Below the pieces are notes generated by a model that ran no database searches, was not told where the DNA came from, and worked only from the letters and a program-made list of their open reading frames with translations. Below are positions 7,512-14,923 of a DNA stretch of 18,237 nucleotides, in pieces. This stretch comes from Acholeplasmatales bacterium (GTDB lineage: Bacteria > Bacillota_I > Bacilli_A > Acholeplasmatales > Anaeroplasmataceae), in NCBI GenBank assembly GCA_016282815.1, contig JAEELU010000125.1, positions 1 to 18,237 on the forward strand, in the 5' to 3' direction. The position numbers were made by a program, and so were the translations under genes. Numbering within the stretch: the stretch's first letter is position 1; each line of letters opens with the position of its first letter.

Positions 7512-7996
7512 TATCTCACCCTCTTAAATGTTGTGTAACGAACCTGATCAGTATCATTTTCCCAAATTAATTCATATTTAGAAAAATCAATTTGTGGGAA
7601 ATATCTATCTCCTTCGTATTCACCCTTTACATATGAAATATATAAATAGTCTGCATAAGGTAGTGCAAGCTTATAGATTGTAGCTCCACCACAAACCCAA
7701 AGCTCATCAGTATATGATGCTAAAAATGAATTGATATCGTAAATCATTACAACATCATTTAGCTTATCATCTATTATTAGTCCCTTATCTATTGTTGCTA
7801 CATATATTTTTCCATATGGTAATGGCTTATCCTTATAGTAGCCCTTTAATGAGAAATATGTAGTATCTCCCATTATTACAGTTTTACCCTTTGTTTTAGC
7901 CTTGTAGTATAATAGATCCTCCTTAATATGCCAAGGAATTCTATCTCCCTTTCCTACAAGCTGGTTTTTATCCATAGCCCAGATAAGATTAATCAT
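7511..7996 (-). CDS. folA: Dihydrofolate reductase
   Basis: DHFR reduces dihydrofolate to tetrahydrofolate, replenishing the cofactor used by the upstream thymidylate synthase. The 161-residue protein has the standard length and layout: LIWAMDKNQLVGK at the start, IPWHIKEDL with the catalytic acid at Asp27, and the WVCGGATIYKLALPYAD block that binds the cofactor. At position 44, counting without gaps from residue 1 as in the Escherichia coli enzyme, MGDTTY has Asp where MGR is usual. That Arg normally contacts the 2'-phosphate of NADPH. The ATG overlaps the thyA stop by one base (TAATG) and is preceded by AAGGTGA. Confidence 0.94.
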   Translation of the reverse strand: MINLIWAMDKNQLVGKGDRIPWHIKEDLLYYKAKTKGKTVIMGDTTYFSLKGYYKDKPLPYGKIYVATIDKGLIIDDKLNDVVMIYDINSFLASYTDELWVCGGATIYKLALPYADYLYISYVKGEYEGDRYFPQIDFSKYELIWENDTDQVRYTTFKRVR

Positions 7997-8862
7997 TATA
8001 CGCTCACCTTACCCTTAATACCCTTATGAGGATTATAATTCTCTAATTCGAAGTCCTCATACTTGAAATCATAAATTGATTTAACATTTGGGTTAATCTT
8101 CATAGTAGGTAGCTCTCTAGGCTCTCTTGTTAGCTGTAAATTTACCTGGTCAAGTAAATTATTGTAGATATGCGCATCACCTAATGTATGTACGAATACA
8201 CCTGGCTTTAAATCACATACCTGAGCAATCATCATAGTAAATAAAGCATATGATGCGATATTAAATGGTACACCTAAGAATACATCTGCAGATCTTTGAT
8301 ATAGCTGGCATGATAGCTTACCATCATTTACATAAAATTGCATAAAGCAATGACATGGAGGTAAAACCATTGATTGTACCTGTGTTGGATTCCATGCAGA
8401 TATAATTAATCTTCTACTGTTTGGATTTGTTTTAATATCATGAATTAAATTCTCTAGCTGATCAACGCCACCGAAATCTCTCCACTGCTTACCATAAATT
8501 GGTCCACAGTTACCCCATTTCTTAGCGAATTCATCAGATTCTTTAATCTTTTCAGCGAATTCTTCGATTGTTTCACCTTTAAATTCACTAGACTTTTGAT
8601 ATTCAGCGTAAGGCCAATCATTCCAAATTCTTACATCGTTATCAACTAGATATTTTATATTTGTATCACCTTTTATAAACCATAAAAGCTCGTGAATAAT
8701 ACTTTTTAAATGAACTCTCTTTGTTGTAAGTAGAGGGAAACCCTCACTTAAATCAAACCTCATTTGATATCCAAAATAAGAGATAGTTCCTGTACCAGTT
8801 CTATCACCCTTTTTTGTTCCCTTTTCTAAAATTGTTCTACATAAATCTAAGTATTGTTTCAC
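7996..8862 (-). CDS. thyA: Thymidylate synthase (ThyA type)
   Basis: ThyA methylates dUMP to dTMP, using methylene-tetrahydrofolate and releasing dihydrofolate. From the start used here the protein has 288 residues. It shows the GDRTGTGT region near 19-26, the paired arginines SRRLI near 149-153, the active-site Cys170 in LPPCHCF, and the QRSADVFLGVPFNIASYA dUMP-binding stretch. A moderate insert around 90-115 is of the kind seen in longer ThyA forms. The frame opens at GTG 8871, but a second GTG at 8862 gives the usual MKQYLDL beginning and sits five bases after GGGTGA, so I chose it. It leads a chain of overlapping genes ending at 5958. Confidence 0.95.
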   Translation of the reverse strand: MKQYLDLCRTILEKGTKKGDRTGTGTISYFGYQMRFDLSEGFPLLTTKRVHLKSIIHELLWFIKGDTNIKYLVDNDVRIWNDWPYAEYQKSSEFKGETIEEFAEKIKESDEFAKKWGNCGPIYGKQWRDFGGVDQLENLIHDIKTNPNSRRLIISAWNPTQVQSMVLPPCHCFMQFYVNDGKLSCQLYQRSADVFLGVPFNIASYALFTMMIAQVCDLKPGVFVHTLGDAHIYNNLLDQVNLQLTREPRELPTMKINPNVKSIYDFKYEDFELENYNPHKGIKGKVSV

Positions 8863-8880
8863 AAAAATCACCCAAGTATT

Positions 8881-8909
8881 ATTATAACTTATAAAATGCC
8901 AAAAATAAA
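8881..8909 (-). promoter_or_regulatory. Probable promoter of the thyA operon
   Basis: A perfect TATAAT (8886-8881) lies about 20 bases upstream of the thyA start on the minus strand, just after the ssb terminator. The -35 region at 17-bp spacing reads TTTATT, a poor match. The location between a terminator and a new gene run supports it. Confidence 0.45.
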
Positions 8910-8926
8910 CAATATTTTCTTTTTAT

Positions 8927-8955
8927 AAAAGAAAAGAGAACTATTTCTAGTTCTC
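8927..8955 (-). terminator. Intrinsic terminator of ssb
   Basis: On the minus strand GAGAACTA pairs perfectly with TAGTTCTC around a GAAA tetraloop, followed by TTTTCTTTT. The hairpin contains the ssb stop codon, so the last codons of the gene also encode the terminator stem. Confidence 0.85.
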
Positions 8956-9321
8956 CTCGGTAGTATTATCTTCTGTTGATTCTGTATTATCAGAAAAATC
9001 AGGCTTATCAGTCACATTTAGAAGCTTTTCACCGACTAATTCACAAACCTGGATTTTAGCACCAGTATCTAAAGTTACATATTTTGGAGCGATTCTTCCT
9101 TTAATTGCAACCTTAGATCCTACCTTTAGGTAATCACTTGCCTGATTAGCTAAAAATTCCCATAATGCGATATTAAAATAGTCAGTTCCTCTTGTTCCAT
9201 CTACATTAGGAAATGGTCTAGTTACGGCAAGATTTAGTTTCGCTACTCTTTTTCCATCAGCAACCTCTTTGACCTCAATTTCTTTGCATACAAAGCCTAT
9301 GAGCATGAAATAATTATACAA
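8947..9321 (-). CDS. ssb: Single-stranded DNA-binding protein, short form
   Basis: SSB binds single-stranded DNA during replication and repair. The 124-residue product has an OB-fold of about 105 residues, with the recognisable pieces KLNLAVTRPF, DYFNIALWEFLANQASDYLKVGSKVAIKGRI and a final strand near 95-103. An acidic tail of about 17 residues follows. It lacks the hydrophobic DDDIPF-like tip that normally recruits partner proteins, and it is shorter than a housekeeping SSB (about 150-180). It may therefore be a secondary SSB; the main one usually lies between rpsF and rpsR. The start is TTG at 9321, seven bases after a strong AAGGAGG; the nearer ATG runs into a stop within five codons. The gene stands alone between two terminators. 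Confidence 0.85.
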   Translation of the reverse strand: MYNYFMLIGFVCKEIEVKEVADGKRVAKLNLAVTRPFPNVDGTRGTDYFNIALWEFLANQASDYLKVGSKVAIKGRIAPKYVTLDTGAKIQVCELVGEKLLNVTDKPDFSDNTESTEDNTTEEN

Positions 9322-9371
9322 ATGGCATCCTCCTTCCTGATGGAAATATTAGCATTATTTTATTAAAAATA

Positions 9372-9416
9372 AAAATCGACTAAGCTCAAAAAAATGCAAT
9401 AAAAAAAGTCGATTTT
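9372..9416 (-). repeat. Inverted repeat with A/T-rich loop upstream of ssb
   Basis: AAAATCGAC (9372-9380) and its exact complement (9408-9416) flank a 27-base loop. On the minus strand the 3' arm runs into TTTTTATTTTT, so it could act as a weak terminator or as a leader structure ahead of ssb. The stretch 9322-9520 holds no gene; it is strongly A/T-rich, and I could not settle on an ssb promoter in it. Confidence 0.4.
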
Positions 9417-9520
9417 CTCAATAATAATTATTAAATTAAATTATTTATTTTAATTATGTCTATTTTACTCTAATTATAAGAAAAAATTAAAAAAATAGGC
9501 CTTAAAAATACAATTTTAAC

Positions 9521-9550
9521 AAAAAATAAAATGGCTTTGTTAAGCCATTT
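9521..9550 (-). terminator. Intrinsic terminator of deoC-deoD
   Basis: A 9-bp perfect stem (9550-9542 with 9537-9529) closes a four-base loop one base after the deoD stop. On the minus strand it is followed by TTTATTTTTT (the first two T belong to the stem). Confidence 0.88.
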
Positions 9551-9551
9551 A

Positions 9552-10280
9552 TTATTTGTAATATTTTGTCATTCCTAAGGCAATCTTAATCATATCATTA
9601 AGATTTCTTTCTCTTTCAAGAGATGATGTTTTTTTATCACTTACAAGTGAATCAGAAATTGTTAGGATACATGCGGCATTCTTACCTAAGGCGTGGGCAG
9701 TTGCGAATAGGGCAAATGACTCCATTTCTACAGCCATTGTACCATATTTATTCTTTATTTCCTTCCAGCGTTCAGGTGTAGTTGAATAGAATACATCAGA
9801 TGAATATATTCTTTCCTCTTTGATCTCAATGTTTAGATCCTTAGCACATTTCTTAATTCTATTATTGATAGATTTTGTTGGCTTCATTATCTTAGCCTTA
9901 TAGCCATAGGCAACCTTAGCAAATGTAGAGTCGCTATAGGCATCCTTTACGACTATTGTATCATAGATATCTAAATTGGCATCATAGCTTCCTGCAGAGC
10001 CTATTCTAATAATAGTATCAACATCATAGAAGCTAAATAGCTCATAGGCATAAATACCAATTGATGGCATACCCATTCCCGATGCCATAACAGATACTCT
10101 TCTTCCATTAAATTTACCTGTAAAGCCATAAATATTTCTAACTGTAGAGAATGTTTCTACCTCTGTTAAAAAATTATCAGCTATATATTTAGCTCTTAAT
10201 GGATCACCAGGCATTAATACTAGCTTTGCAATTTTGTTCTTATCATCACATTGATTATGTGGAGTAGGTATATTACTCAT
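9552..10280 (-). CDS. deoD: Purine-nucleoside phosphorylase, DeoD type
   Basis: DeoD cleaves purine (deoxy)nucleosides with phosphate, giving the free base and (deoxy)ribose 1-phosphate. The 242-residue protein has the family length and motifs: PTPHN at 5-9, MPGDPLRAKYIAD near 23-35, GMGMPSIGIYAYEL near 68-81, the phosphate-binding RIGSAG at 92-97 (RxGxCG is commoner), VEMES at 184-188 and TISDS near 207-211 with the catalytic Asp210. The ATG is preceded by GGAGGG and overlaps the deoC end by eight bases. With deoC it forms a deoxynucleoside salvage pair. The substrate range (adenosine versus guanosine) is not readable here. Confidence 0.93.
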   Translation of the reverse strand: MSNIPTPHNQCDDKNKIAKLVLMPGDPLRAKYIADNFLTEVETFSTVRNIYGFTGKFNGRRVSVMASGMGMPSIGIYAYELFSFYDVDTIIRIGSAGSYDANLDIYDTIVVKDAYSDSTFAKVAYGYKAKIMKPTKSINNRIKKCAKDLNIEIKEERIYSSDVFYSTTPERWKEIKNKYGTMAVEMESFALFATAHALGKNAACILTISDSLVSDKKTSSLERERNLNDMIKIALGMTKYYK

Positions 10281-10923
10281 TGAATCCCTCCATTATGCTA
10301 ACACCATTTGATGTTCCTATTCTTGAGGCACCCGCCTCGATCATTTTTAGGAAATCTTCCTTTGTTCTAATACCGCCAGAGGCCTTAACCTTCATATTTT
10401 CTGAAATAGATTCCTTCATAAGCTTTACATCCTCAACAGTAGCACCACTAGTTCCAAAGCCTGTAGATGTTTTAACATAATCAATTCCGGCCTTTGTTGC
10501 AAGCTCGCAAGCTTTAACTATTTCTTCTTTAGTTAGATAGCATGTTTCAAGTATTAGTTTTACTAATACTCCATCAGAGGCTTTAACTATTTCAGTTAGC
10601 TCATTAAGAATATAATCATAATTCTTATTCTTCATTTCCGCAACATTTAATACTACATCTACCTCATCAGCACCCTTAGCTATCGCGTCAGTTACCTCAA
10701 ACTTTTTAACATCTGTAGTATTTTGACCAAGTGGGAAGCCTATTACAGTACAAATCAATACCTCGCTACCCTTTAATAGCTCCTTACATGTTTCAATATA
10801 TGCAGGATTTACACATACAGATTTAAATTTATAATAATTAGCCTCACTACATAGCTTAACTATATCCTCTAGGCTTGCGAAAGCCTTTAAATTAGTATGA
10901 TCAATATATTTATTATATTCCAT
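10273..10923 (-). CDS. deoC: Deoxyribose-phosphate aldolase
   Basis: DeoC splits 2-deoxyribose 5-phosphate into acetaldehyde and glyceraldehyde 3-phosphate, the last step of deoxynucleoside breakdown. The 216-residue class I aldolase has all key residues: DHTNLKA at 8-14, Asp89 in DEVDVVLNV, the Schiff-base Lys151 in VKTSTGFG, and the relay Lys180 in VKASGGIRT. The ATG is preceded by AAGGAG with a rather long spacer of 11 bases. It overlaps deoD, which supplies deoxyribose 1-phosphate. The phosphopentomutase needed to link the two steps is not in the window. Confidence 0.96.
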   Translation of the reverse strand: MEYNKYIDHTNLKAFASLEDIVKLCSEANYYKFKSVCVNPAYIETCKELLKGSEVLICTVIGFPLGQNTTDVKKFEVTDAIAKGADEVDVVLNVAEMKNKNYDYILNELTEIVKASDGVLVKLILETCYLTKEEIVKACELATKAGIDYVKTSTGFGTSGATVEDVKLMKESISENMKVKASGGIRTKEDFLKMIEAGASRIGTSNGVSIMEGFNE

Positions 10924-10950
10924 AAATAGTTAGTCTCCTTATATATTTAA

Positions 10951-10972
10951 AGCCCATTAATAATAATGGGCT
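10951..10972 (-). terminator. Hairpin between the 291-residue gene and deoC
   Basis: A perfect 9-bp stem AGCCCATTA/TAATGGGCT with a four-base loop lies 6 bases after the stop of the upstream gene. On the minus strand the following tract is TTTAAATATAT, which is poor for a terminator. It is a weak terminator or an RNA-stabilising structure. No clear deoC promoter was found. Confidence 0.5.
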
Positions 10973-10978
10973 AAATTT

Positions 10979-11854
10979 TTAAATATCCTTTATTTTATCT
11001 AATGTTAACTGCTTAAGCTCAACGTATGGTGGAGAGAATTTCTCCTTAACTAAAAGCTTATGAAGCTTCTTTATACATCTTTGATCAAGTATTTGAATTG
11101 ATCCATAGCCATCGATTGGCTTAAACATTTTTTCAGCCTTCATCATAATTTCAGATAATGAGATATAACGATTTACCTTACCATCATCTAGCATTACTAA
11201 ATCTACTGCTGGAGGTAGGATAAACTGCTTCTCACCATCCCATTTTATAGCAACGAAGGCACTTCTTGATTTTGTTGTATGTAAGAATACATAATCAGAA
11301 ATTTGAATTTTTGATGAATCAAATGTAATTTCAAGTCTCTTTTTCTTTTGTAGGTAGCCATATACTAATGAGATTGATTGACTATCAAGCTTACAGAATT
11401 TTGATAGCTCCTCTGGATGCTTATCAGCATATGCTCTTTTCCATGAATTGAAATTCTTAATTATTTCAGCTCTCTTAAATGGTCTTACATCATATACATA
11501 TGATTCGATATAAACCTTAAAATCAAATTTAGAGGTAATTTCCTGAACAATATCTAGTAACATTTCTACTGCATAATTTGGTGATAATACATCAAATTCT
11601 ACATAGACATTTACATCATAGAATCTTGAATTTAATCTTTCAAGATGAGGTACTACAGATTTATCAGAAATAATTATTTTAGCCTCAAAATCAAGGACAG
11701 AATGACGGAATAGAAAAACAAATTTACCAGTATTTTTAGTCATATCTGGAACGGTTATATTAGGTGTCGCACTTAATAATGTTATAAGATCTGCTTTTTC
11801 ATATACTCTTGTTCCTTCTTTTAAGAAATAAAGTTGAAAATCCACACGTCTCAC
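10979..11854 (-). CDS. Conserved-looking protein of unknown function, 291 residues
   Basis: I do not recognise this protein. It has no signal peptide or membrane segment and is probably cytosolic. The first half is rich in beta-type segments (KFVFLFRHSVLDFEAKIIISD, VNVYVEFDVLS, FKVYIESYVYDV), followed by a basic helical stretch near 130-150 and a second beta-rich half. No nucleotide-binding or metal-binding motif stands out. It has its own near-consensus promoter directly upstream, so transcription is probably strong. The start is uncertain: GTG at 11854 sits only two bases after GAGG, while a second in-frame GTG at 11845 sits 11 bases after it. Its neighbours ileS and deoC give no functional hint. 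Confidence 0.75.
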   Translation of the reverse strand: MRRVDFQLYFLKEGTRVYEKADLITLLSATPNITVPDMTKNTGKFVFLFRHSVLDFEAKIIISDKSVVPHLERLNSRFYDVNVYVEFDVLSPNYAVEMLLDIVQEITSKFDFKVYIESYVYDVRPFKRAEIIKNFNSWKRAYADKHPEELSKFCKLDSQSISLVYGYLQKKKRLEITFDSSKIQISDYVFLHTTKSRSAFVAIKWDGEKQFILPPAVDLVMLDDGKVNRYISLSEIMMKAEKMFKPIDGYGSIQILDQRCIKKLHKLLVKEKFSPPYVELKQLTLDKIKDI

Positions 11855-11867
11855 ATCCTCTTTATTA

Positions 11868-11896
11868 ATTTTAGCATTTTTTAGCTACAATGTCAA
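11868..11896 (-). promoter_or_regulatory. Near-consensus sigma-A promoter for the 291-residue gene
   Basis: On the minus strand a perfect -35 box TTGACA (11896-11891), a 17-bp spacer and TAAAAT (11873-11868) with TGC before it form the best promoter in the window. It predicts a start near 11861, leaving a leader of only about 7-16 bases. Confidence 0.85.
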
Positions 11897-11902
11897 AGTT
11901 AG

Positions 11903-14599
11903 TTATTTATTATTTACAATCTTTTGGCATCTTGGGCATAATTCTTCCTCATTAATATGAGGAACAATCATCCAGCATCTTGCACAAGTTTCTCCTTGTG
12001 CAGCCTCTACCTTACAATCAAATTTATCGCTATCCTGATATTCAAGCTGAGATACGATTAATAATTGTTGAGCATCATCCTTGATTAAATCAAAGATTTC
12101 ATGTGCTTCCTTATCTAGGTAAACTGTAAGCTTAGAATTGAAGCTCTTACCGATAATCTTTTCGTTACGAGCCTCCTCAAGCTTCTTAAGGATAACATCT
12201 CTATATTCCATGAATTTATCAAATTGAGCCTCAAGCTTTTCATCTACAACTACTGGATTAGGCATATCCTCTAGATATACATCCTCACACTTCTTGTATG
12301 GTAATGTATCATAAGCCTCACTCATTGTATGAGGTAGGATTGGAGATAATAGCTTAATTAATGAAGTTAAAATCTCATAAAATACTGTTTGAGTTGATAG
12401 TCTCTTATTAGATTTAGGATCCTCGATATATAGAATATCCTTAGTGAAATCTAAATAGAATTGAGATAATGTGTTTGTGATATATTGGTTAGTTCTTCTA
12501 TAAACCTCACCAAAATCAAAATTATCATAATCATTCTTTATATCAGTGATAAATCTTTGAAGCTTGATAAACATGTATTTATCAACATCCTCAAGCTTAT
12601 CATAGCTTAATGCGTCAGCTGGGTTAAAATCACTTGTATTAGTTAAAAGGAATCTTAATGTGTTTCTAATTTTACGGTATGATTCAGATACCTGCTTAAG
12701 GATATCCTTTGATAATGGCATATCGCTTCTGTATTCAACAGATGCAACCCATAATCTTAAAATATCAGCACCTGATTCATTACATACCTTGATTGGGTCT
12801 ACAGTGTTACCTAAAGACTTACTCATCTTTCTACCTTCACCATCAAGTGTGAAGCCATGTGATACTACATTTCTATAAGGTGCTTGACCTGTAGTTGCTA
12901 CTGCAGTGATAATAGATGAGTTAAACCATCCTCTATATTGGTCACTACCCTCTAAATATAAATCAGCAGGATATGAGATTCCACGTCTATTTAATAGCAT
13001 ATAGCTTGAGCCTGAGTCAAACCATACGTCCATAATATCATTTTCCTTAGTGAATTTACCATTTGGTGACTTTGGATTTGTATAGCCCTCTGGTAATAAA
13101 TCCTTAGCCTCACGCTCAAACCATACATTTGAACCATACTCTTTAAATAAATCAGCGATATGAGCTAAAACCTTTTGGTCTAATATTTCACTACCATCCT
13201 CGTTATAGAATACTGGGATAGGTACACCCCAAGCTCTTTGACGAGAAATACACCAATCATGTCTATCCTTAATCATATTAGAAATTCTAATATCACCCCA
13301 TTTAGGGTTCCAATTAACTTCCTTAATTGCATTTAGGATATCATCCTTAATTGGGTCAATAGATGCGAACCATTGTGGAGTTGCTCTAAAGATAACTGGC
13401 TTTTTAGTTCTCCAATCATGTGGATATGAGTGGGTAATTGGGTCAAGTAATAATAATGAGCCTGCGTTCTTTAAATCCTCGATGATAACATCCTCAGATT
13501 CATCATAGAATAATCCCTCATATTTACCTGATTCCTTAGTTTGATAACCCTTAGAATCTACTGCAACCATAATATCTAGGCCATATTCCTTACCAGCCTG
13601 GTAATCCTCCTCACCATAGCCTGGAGCGATATGAACGAAGCCTGTACCATCAGTTGTAGTTACATAGTCAGCGTTAATAACTGGTGAAATTCTATCATAT
13701 AGTGGATGCTTATAGTGATAATTTAATAATTCATTACCCTTTATAAATTTAACATCCTTAACATCTGTTAGATTTAGCTTTGAAACAAGCATATTCTTTA
13801 AATCAGCTGCACAAATTAATCTACCCTTATTTGAATCAAAGATTACATAATCAATTTGTGGACCTGAAGCTACTGCTAGGTTACAAGGAAGTGTCCATGG
13901 AGTAGTTGTCCAAACCATGATTTTAGCATCCTTAAGCTCATTATCTCCATCAACTAATGGGAATAGGAAATAAATAGCCTTAGATGTAATATCCTTATAT
14001 TCAATCTCAGCCTCAGCTAAAGCTGATTCTGATGATGGTGACCAATATACTGGCTTTAATCCTTTATAGATTAATCCCTTTTCAGCCATTTTAGCAAATA
14101 CCTTAATTTGGTCTGATTCAAAATCATGCTGTAATGTGATATATGGATGATCAAAATCACCTAATACACCTAAACGCTTGAAGCCTACCTTTTGACGTTC
14201 AACCTGTTTATAGGCATATTCCTCACATAATTGTCTAAATTCAACGATCGGCTTATTCTTTCTTGATACACCGCTCTTTTGAAGTGCATTCTCAATTGGA
14301 AGTCCATGTGTATCCCATCCTGGAATATATACTGACTTATAGCCATTCATATTCTTATATCTTACAACAAAATCCTTTAATATTTTGTTTAATGCATGTC
14401 CTAAATGAATATCACCATTAGCGTATGGTGGGCCATCATGTAATGTGTATTCTCTTTTTCCTTCATTCTTTTTAATTACCTTATTATATAGGTCAATATC
14501 TTCCCACTTCTTTTGAATTTGTGGTTCTTTATTATTTAAATTACCACGCATTTCAAATGTTGTTTTACCCATGAATAAGGTATCCTTGTAATCCTTCAT
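11903..14599 (-). CDS. ileS: Isoleucyl-tRNA synthetase
   Basis: IleRS charges tRNA-Ile in the cytosol and edits misactivated valine. From the chosen start the protein has 898 residues, the usual bacterial size. It shows DGPPYANGDIHLGH with the HIGH-type signature HLGH at 65-68; the CP1 editing domain with WTTTPWTLPCNLA and GTGFVHIAPGYGEED; KMSKSLGN as the second ATP motif near residue 595; an anticodon-binding region; and a C-terminal zinc module with CxxC (CARC) and CPRC. The frame opens at a TTG (14614), but GGAGGAG overlaps it and precedes the ATG at 14599 by six bases. It is the bacterial form with the zinc tail. Expression is controlled by the T-box leader upstream. Confidence 0.98.
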   Translation of the reverse strand: MKDYKDTLFMGKTTFEMRGNLNNKEPQIQKKWEDIDLYNKVIKKNEGKREYTLHDGPPYANGDIHLGHALNKILKDFVVRYKNMNGYKSVYIPGWDTHGLPIENALQKSGVSRKNKPIVEFRQLCEEYAYKQVERQKVGFKRLGVLGDFDHPYITLQHDFESDQIKVFAKMAEKGLIYKGLKPVYWSPSSESALAEAEIEYKDITSKAIYFLFPLVDGDNELKDAKIMVWTTTPWTLPCNLAVASGPQIDYVIFDSNKGRLICAADLKNMLVSKLNLTDVKDVKFIKGNELLNYHYKHPLYDRISPVINADYVTTTDGTGFVHIAPGYGEEDYQAGKEYGLDIMVAVDSKGYQTKESGKYEGLFYDESEDVIIEDLKNAGSLLLLDPITHSYPHDWRTKKPVIFRATPQWFASIDPIKDDILNAIKEVNWNPKWGDIRISNMIKDRHDWCISRQRAWGVPIPVFYNEDGSEILDQKVLAHIADLFKEYGSNVWFEREAKDLLPEGYTNPKSPNGKFTKENDIMDVWFDSGSSYMLLNRRGISYPADLYLEGSDQYRGWFNSSIITAVATTGQAPYRNVVSHGFTLDGEGRKMSKSLGNTVDPIKVCNESGADILRLWVASVEYRSDMPLSKDILKQVSESYRKIRNTLRFLLTNTSDFNPADALSYDKLEDVDKYMFIKLQRFITDIKNDYDNFDFGEVYRRTNQYITNTLSQFYLDFTKDILYIEDPKSNKRLSTQTVFYEILTSLIKLLSPILPHTMSEAYDTLPYKKCEDVYLEDMPNPVVVDEKLEAQFDKFMEYRDVILKKLEEARNEKIIGKSFNSKLTVYLDKEAHEIFDLIKDDAQQLLIVSQLEYQDSDKFDCKVEAAQGETCARCWMIVPHINEEELCPRCQKIVNNK

Positions 14600-14612
14600 C
14601 TTATTCTCCTCC

Positions 14613-14855
14613 AAAAATAAAAGTCCTTAGAAATAAATTCTAAGGACGAAATAATCCGCGGTACCACCTTAGTTCTATTGATAAACAATAGCACCTCAAT
14701 TATACTTGTAACGTAAGTAATACGGGTTAAACTACTAATTTCATAAAACCGGCTCCTCCATTGATTCAAATATAGGAATTTACTATTTCGCACCAACCAA
14801 TAGCTCTCTTAAAAATTTTATCTATATTACGGATGGAATCCACCTTTAAAATACA
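14613..14855 (-). promoter_or_regulatory. T-box leader sensing uncharged tRNA-Ile
   Basis: On the minus strand the leader contains the T-box sequence AAGGTGGTACCGCGG (14670-14656), whose TGGT can pair with the tRNA ACCA end (discriminator A). Stem I can be built from TCCAT/ATGGA and AATATAG/CTATATT, with a specifier loop TGAATCA between them. The codon there is ATC (14765-14763), an isoleucine codon. The distal part carries AGAGAGC and GGTTGGTGCGAA, typical of Stem I loops. Stem III is CTATTG/CAATAG (14691-14675). A 10-bp terminator stem (14647-14623) followed by TTTTATTTTT competes with an antiterminator CTAAGG/CCTTAG. Uncharged tRNA-Ile should stabilise the antiterminator and allow ileS transcription. 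Confidence 0.95.
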
Positions 14856-14861
14856 ATACGT

Positions 14862-14890
14862 ATTATACTATTTATTTAATTTAAAGTAAA
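14862..14890 (-). promoter_or_regulatory. Promoter of the T-box-ileS unit
   Basis: TTTACT (14890-14885), a 17-bp spacer and a perfect TATAAT (14867-14862) lie on the minus strand just upstream of the T-box leader, predicting a start near 14855. Confidence 0.75.
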
Positions 14891-14905
14891 GACGTTATTT
14901 TATCT

Positions 14906-14923
14906 TTAATAATATATTATTAA
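14906..14923. repeat. 18-base perfect A/T palindrome over the stop codon of the FtsZ/FtsK-domain gene
   Basis: TTAATAATATATTATTAA reads the same on both strands and includes the stop codon of the gene at 14920. No T-run follows on the minus strand (AGATAAAATAACG), so it is not a convincing intrinsic terminator. It could be a weak terminator, an mRNA end structure, or chance in an A/T-only stretch. Confidence 0.4.

Noticed and set aside
14596..14796. 66-residue open frame on the minus strand upstream of ileS
   Set aside because: It lies wholly across the T-box Stem III, antiterminator and terminator; its sequence is explained by the RNA structure and it has no homology-like features.
14906..14923. 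Palindrome as a strong terminator or a recombination (dif-like) site
   Set aside because: It is all A/T, lacks a T-run, and is 18 bases rather than the 28-base dif layout with two recombinase arms.
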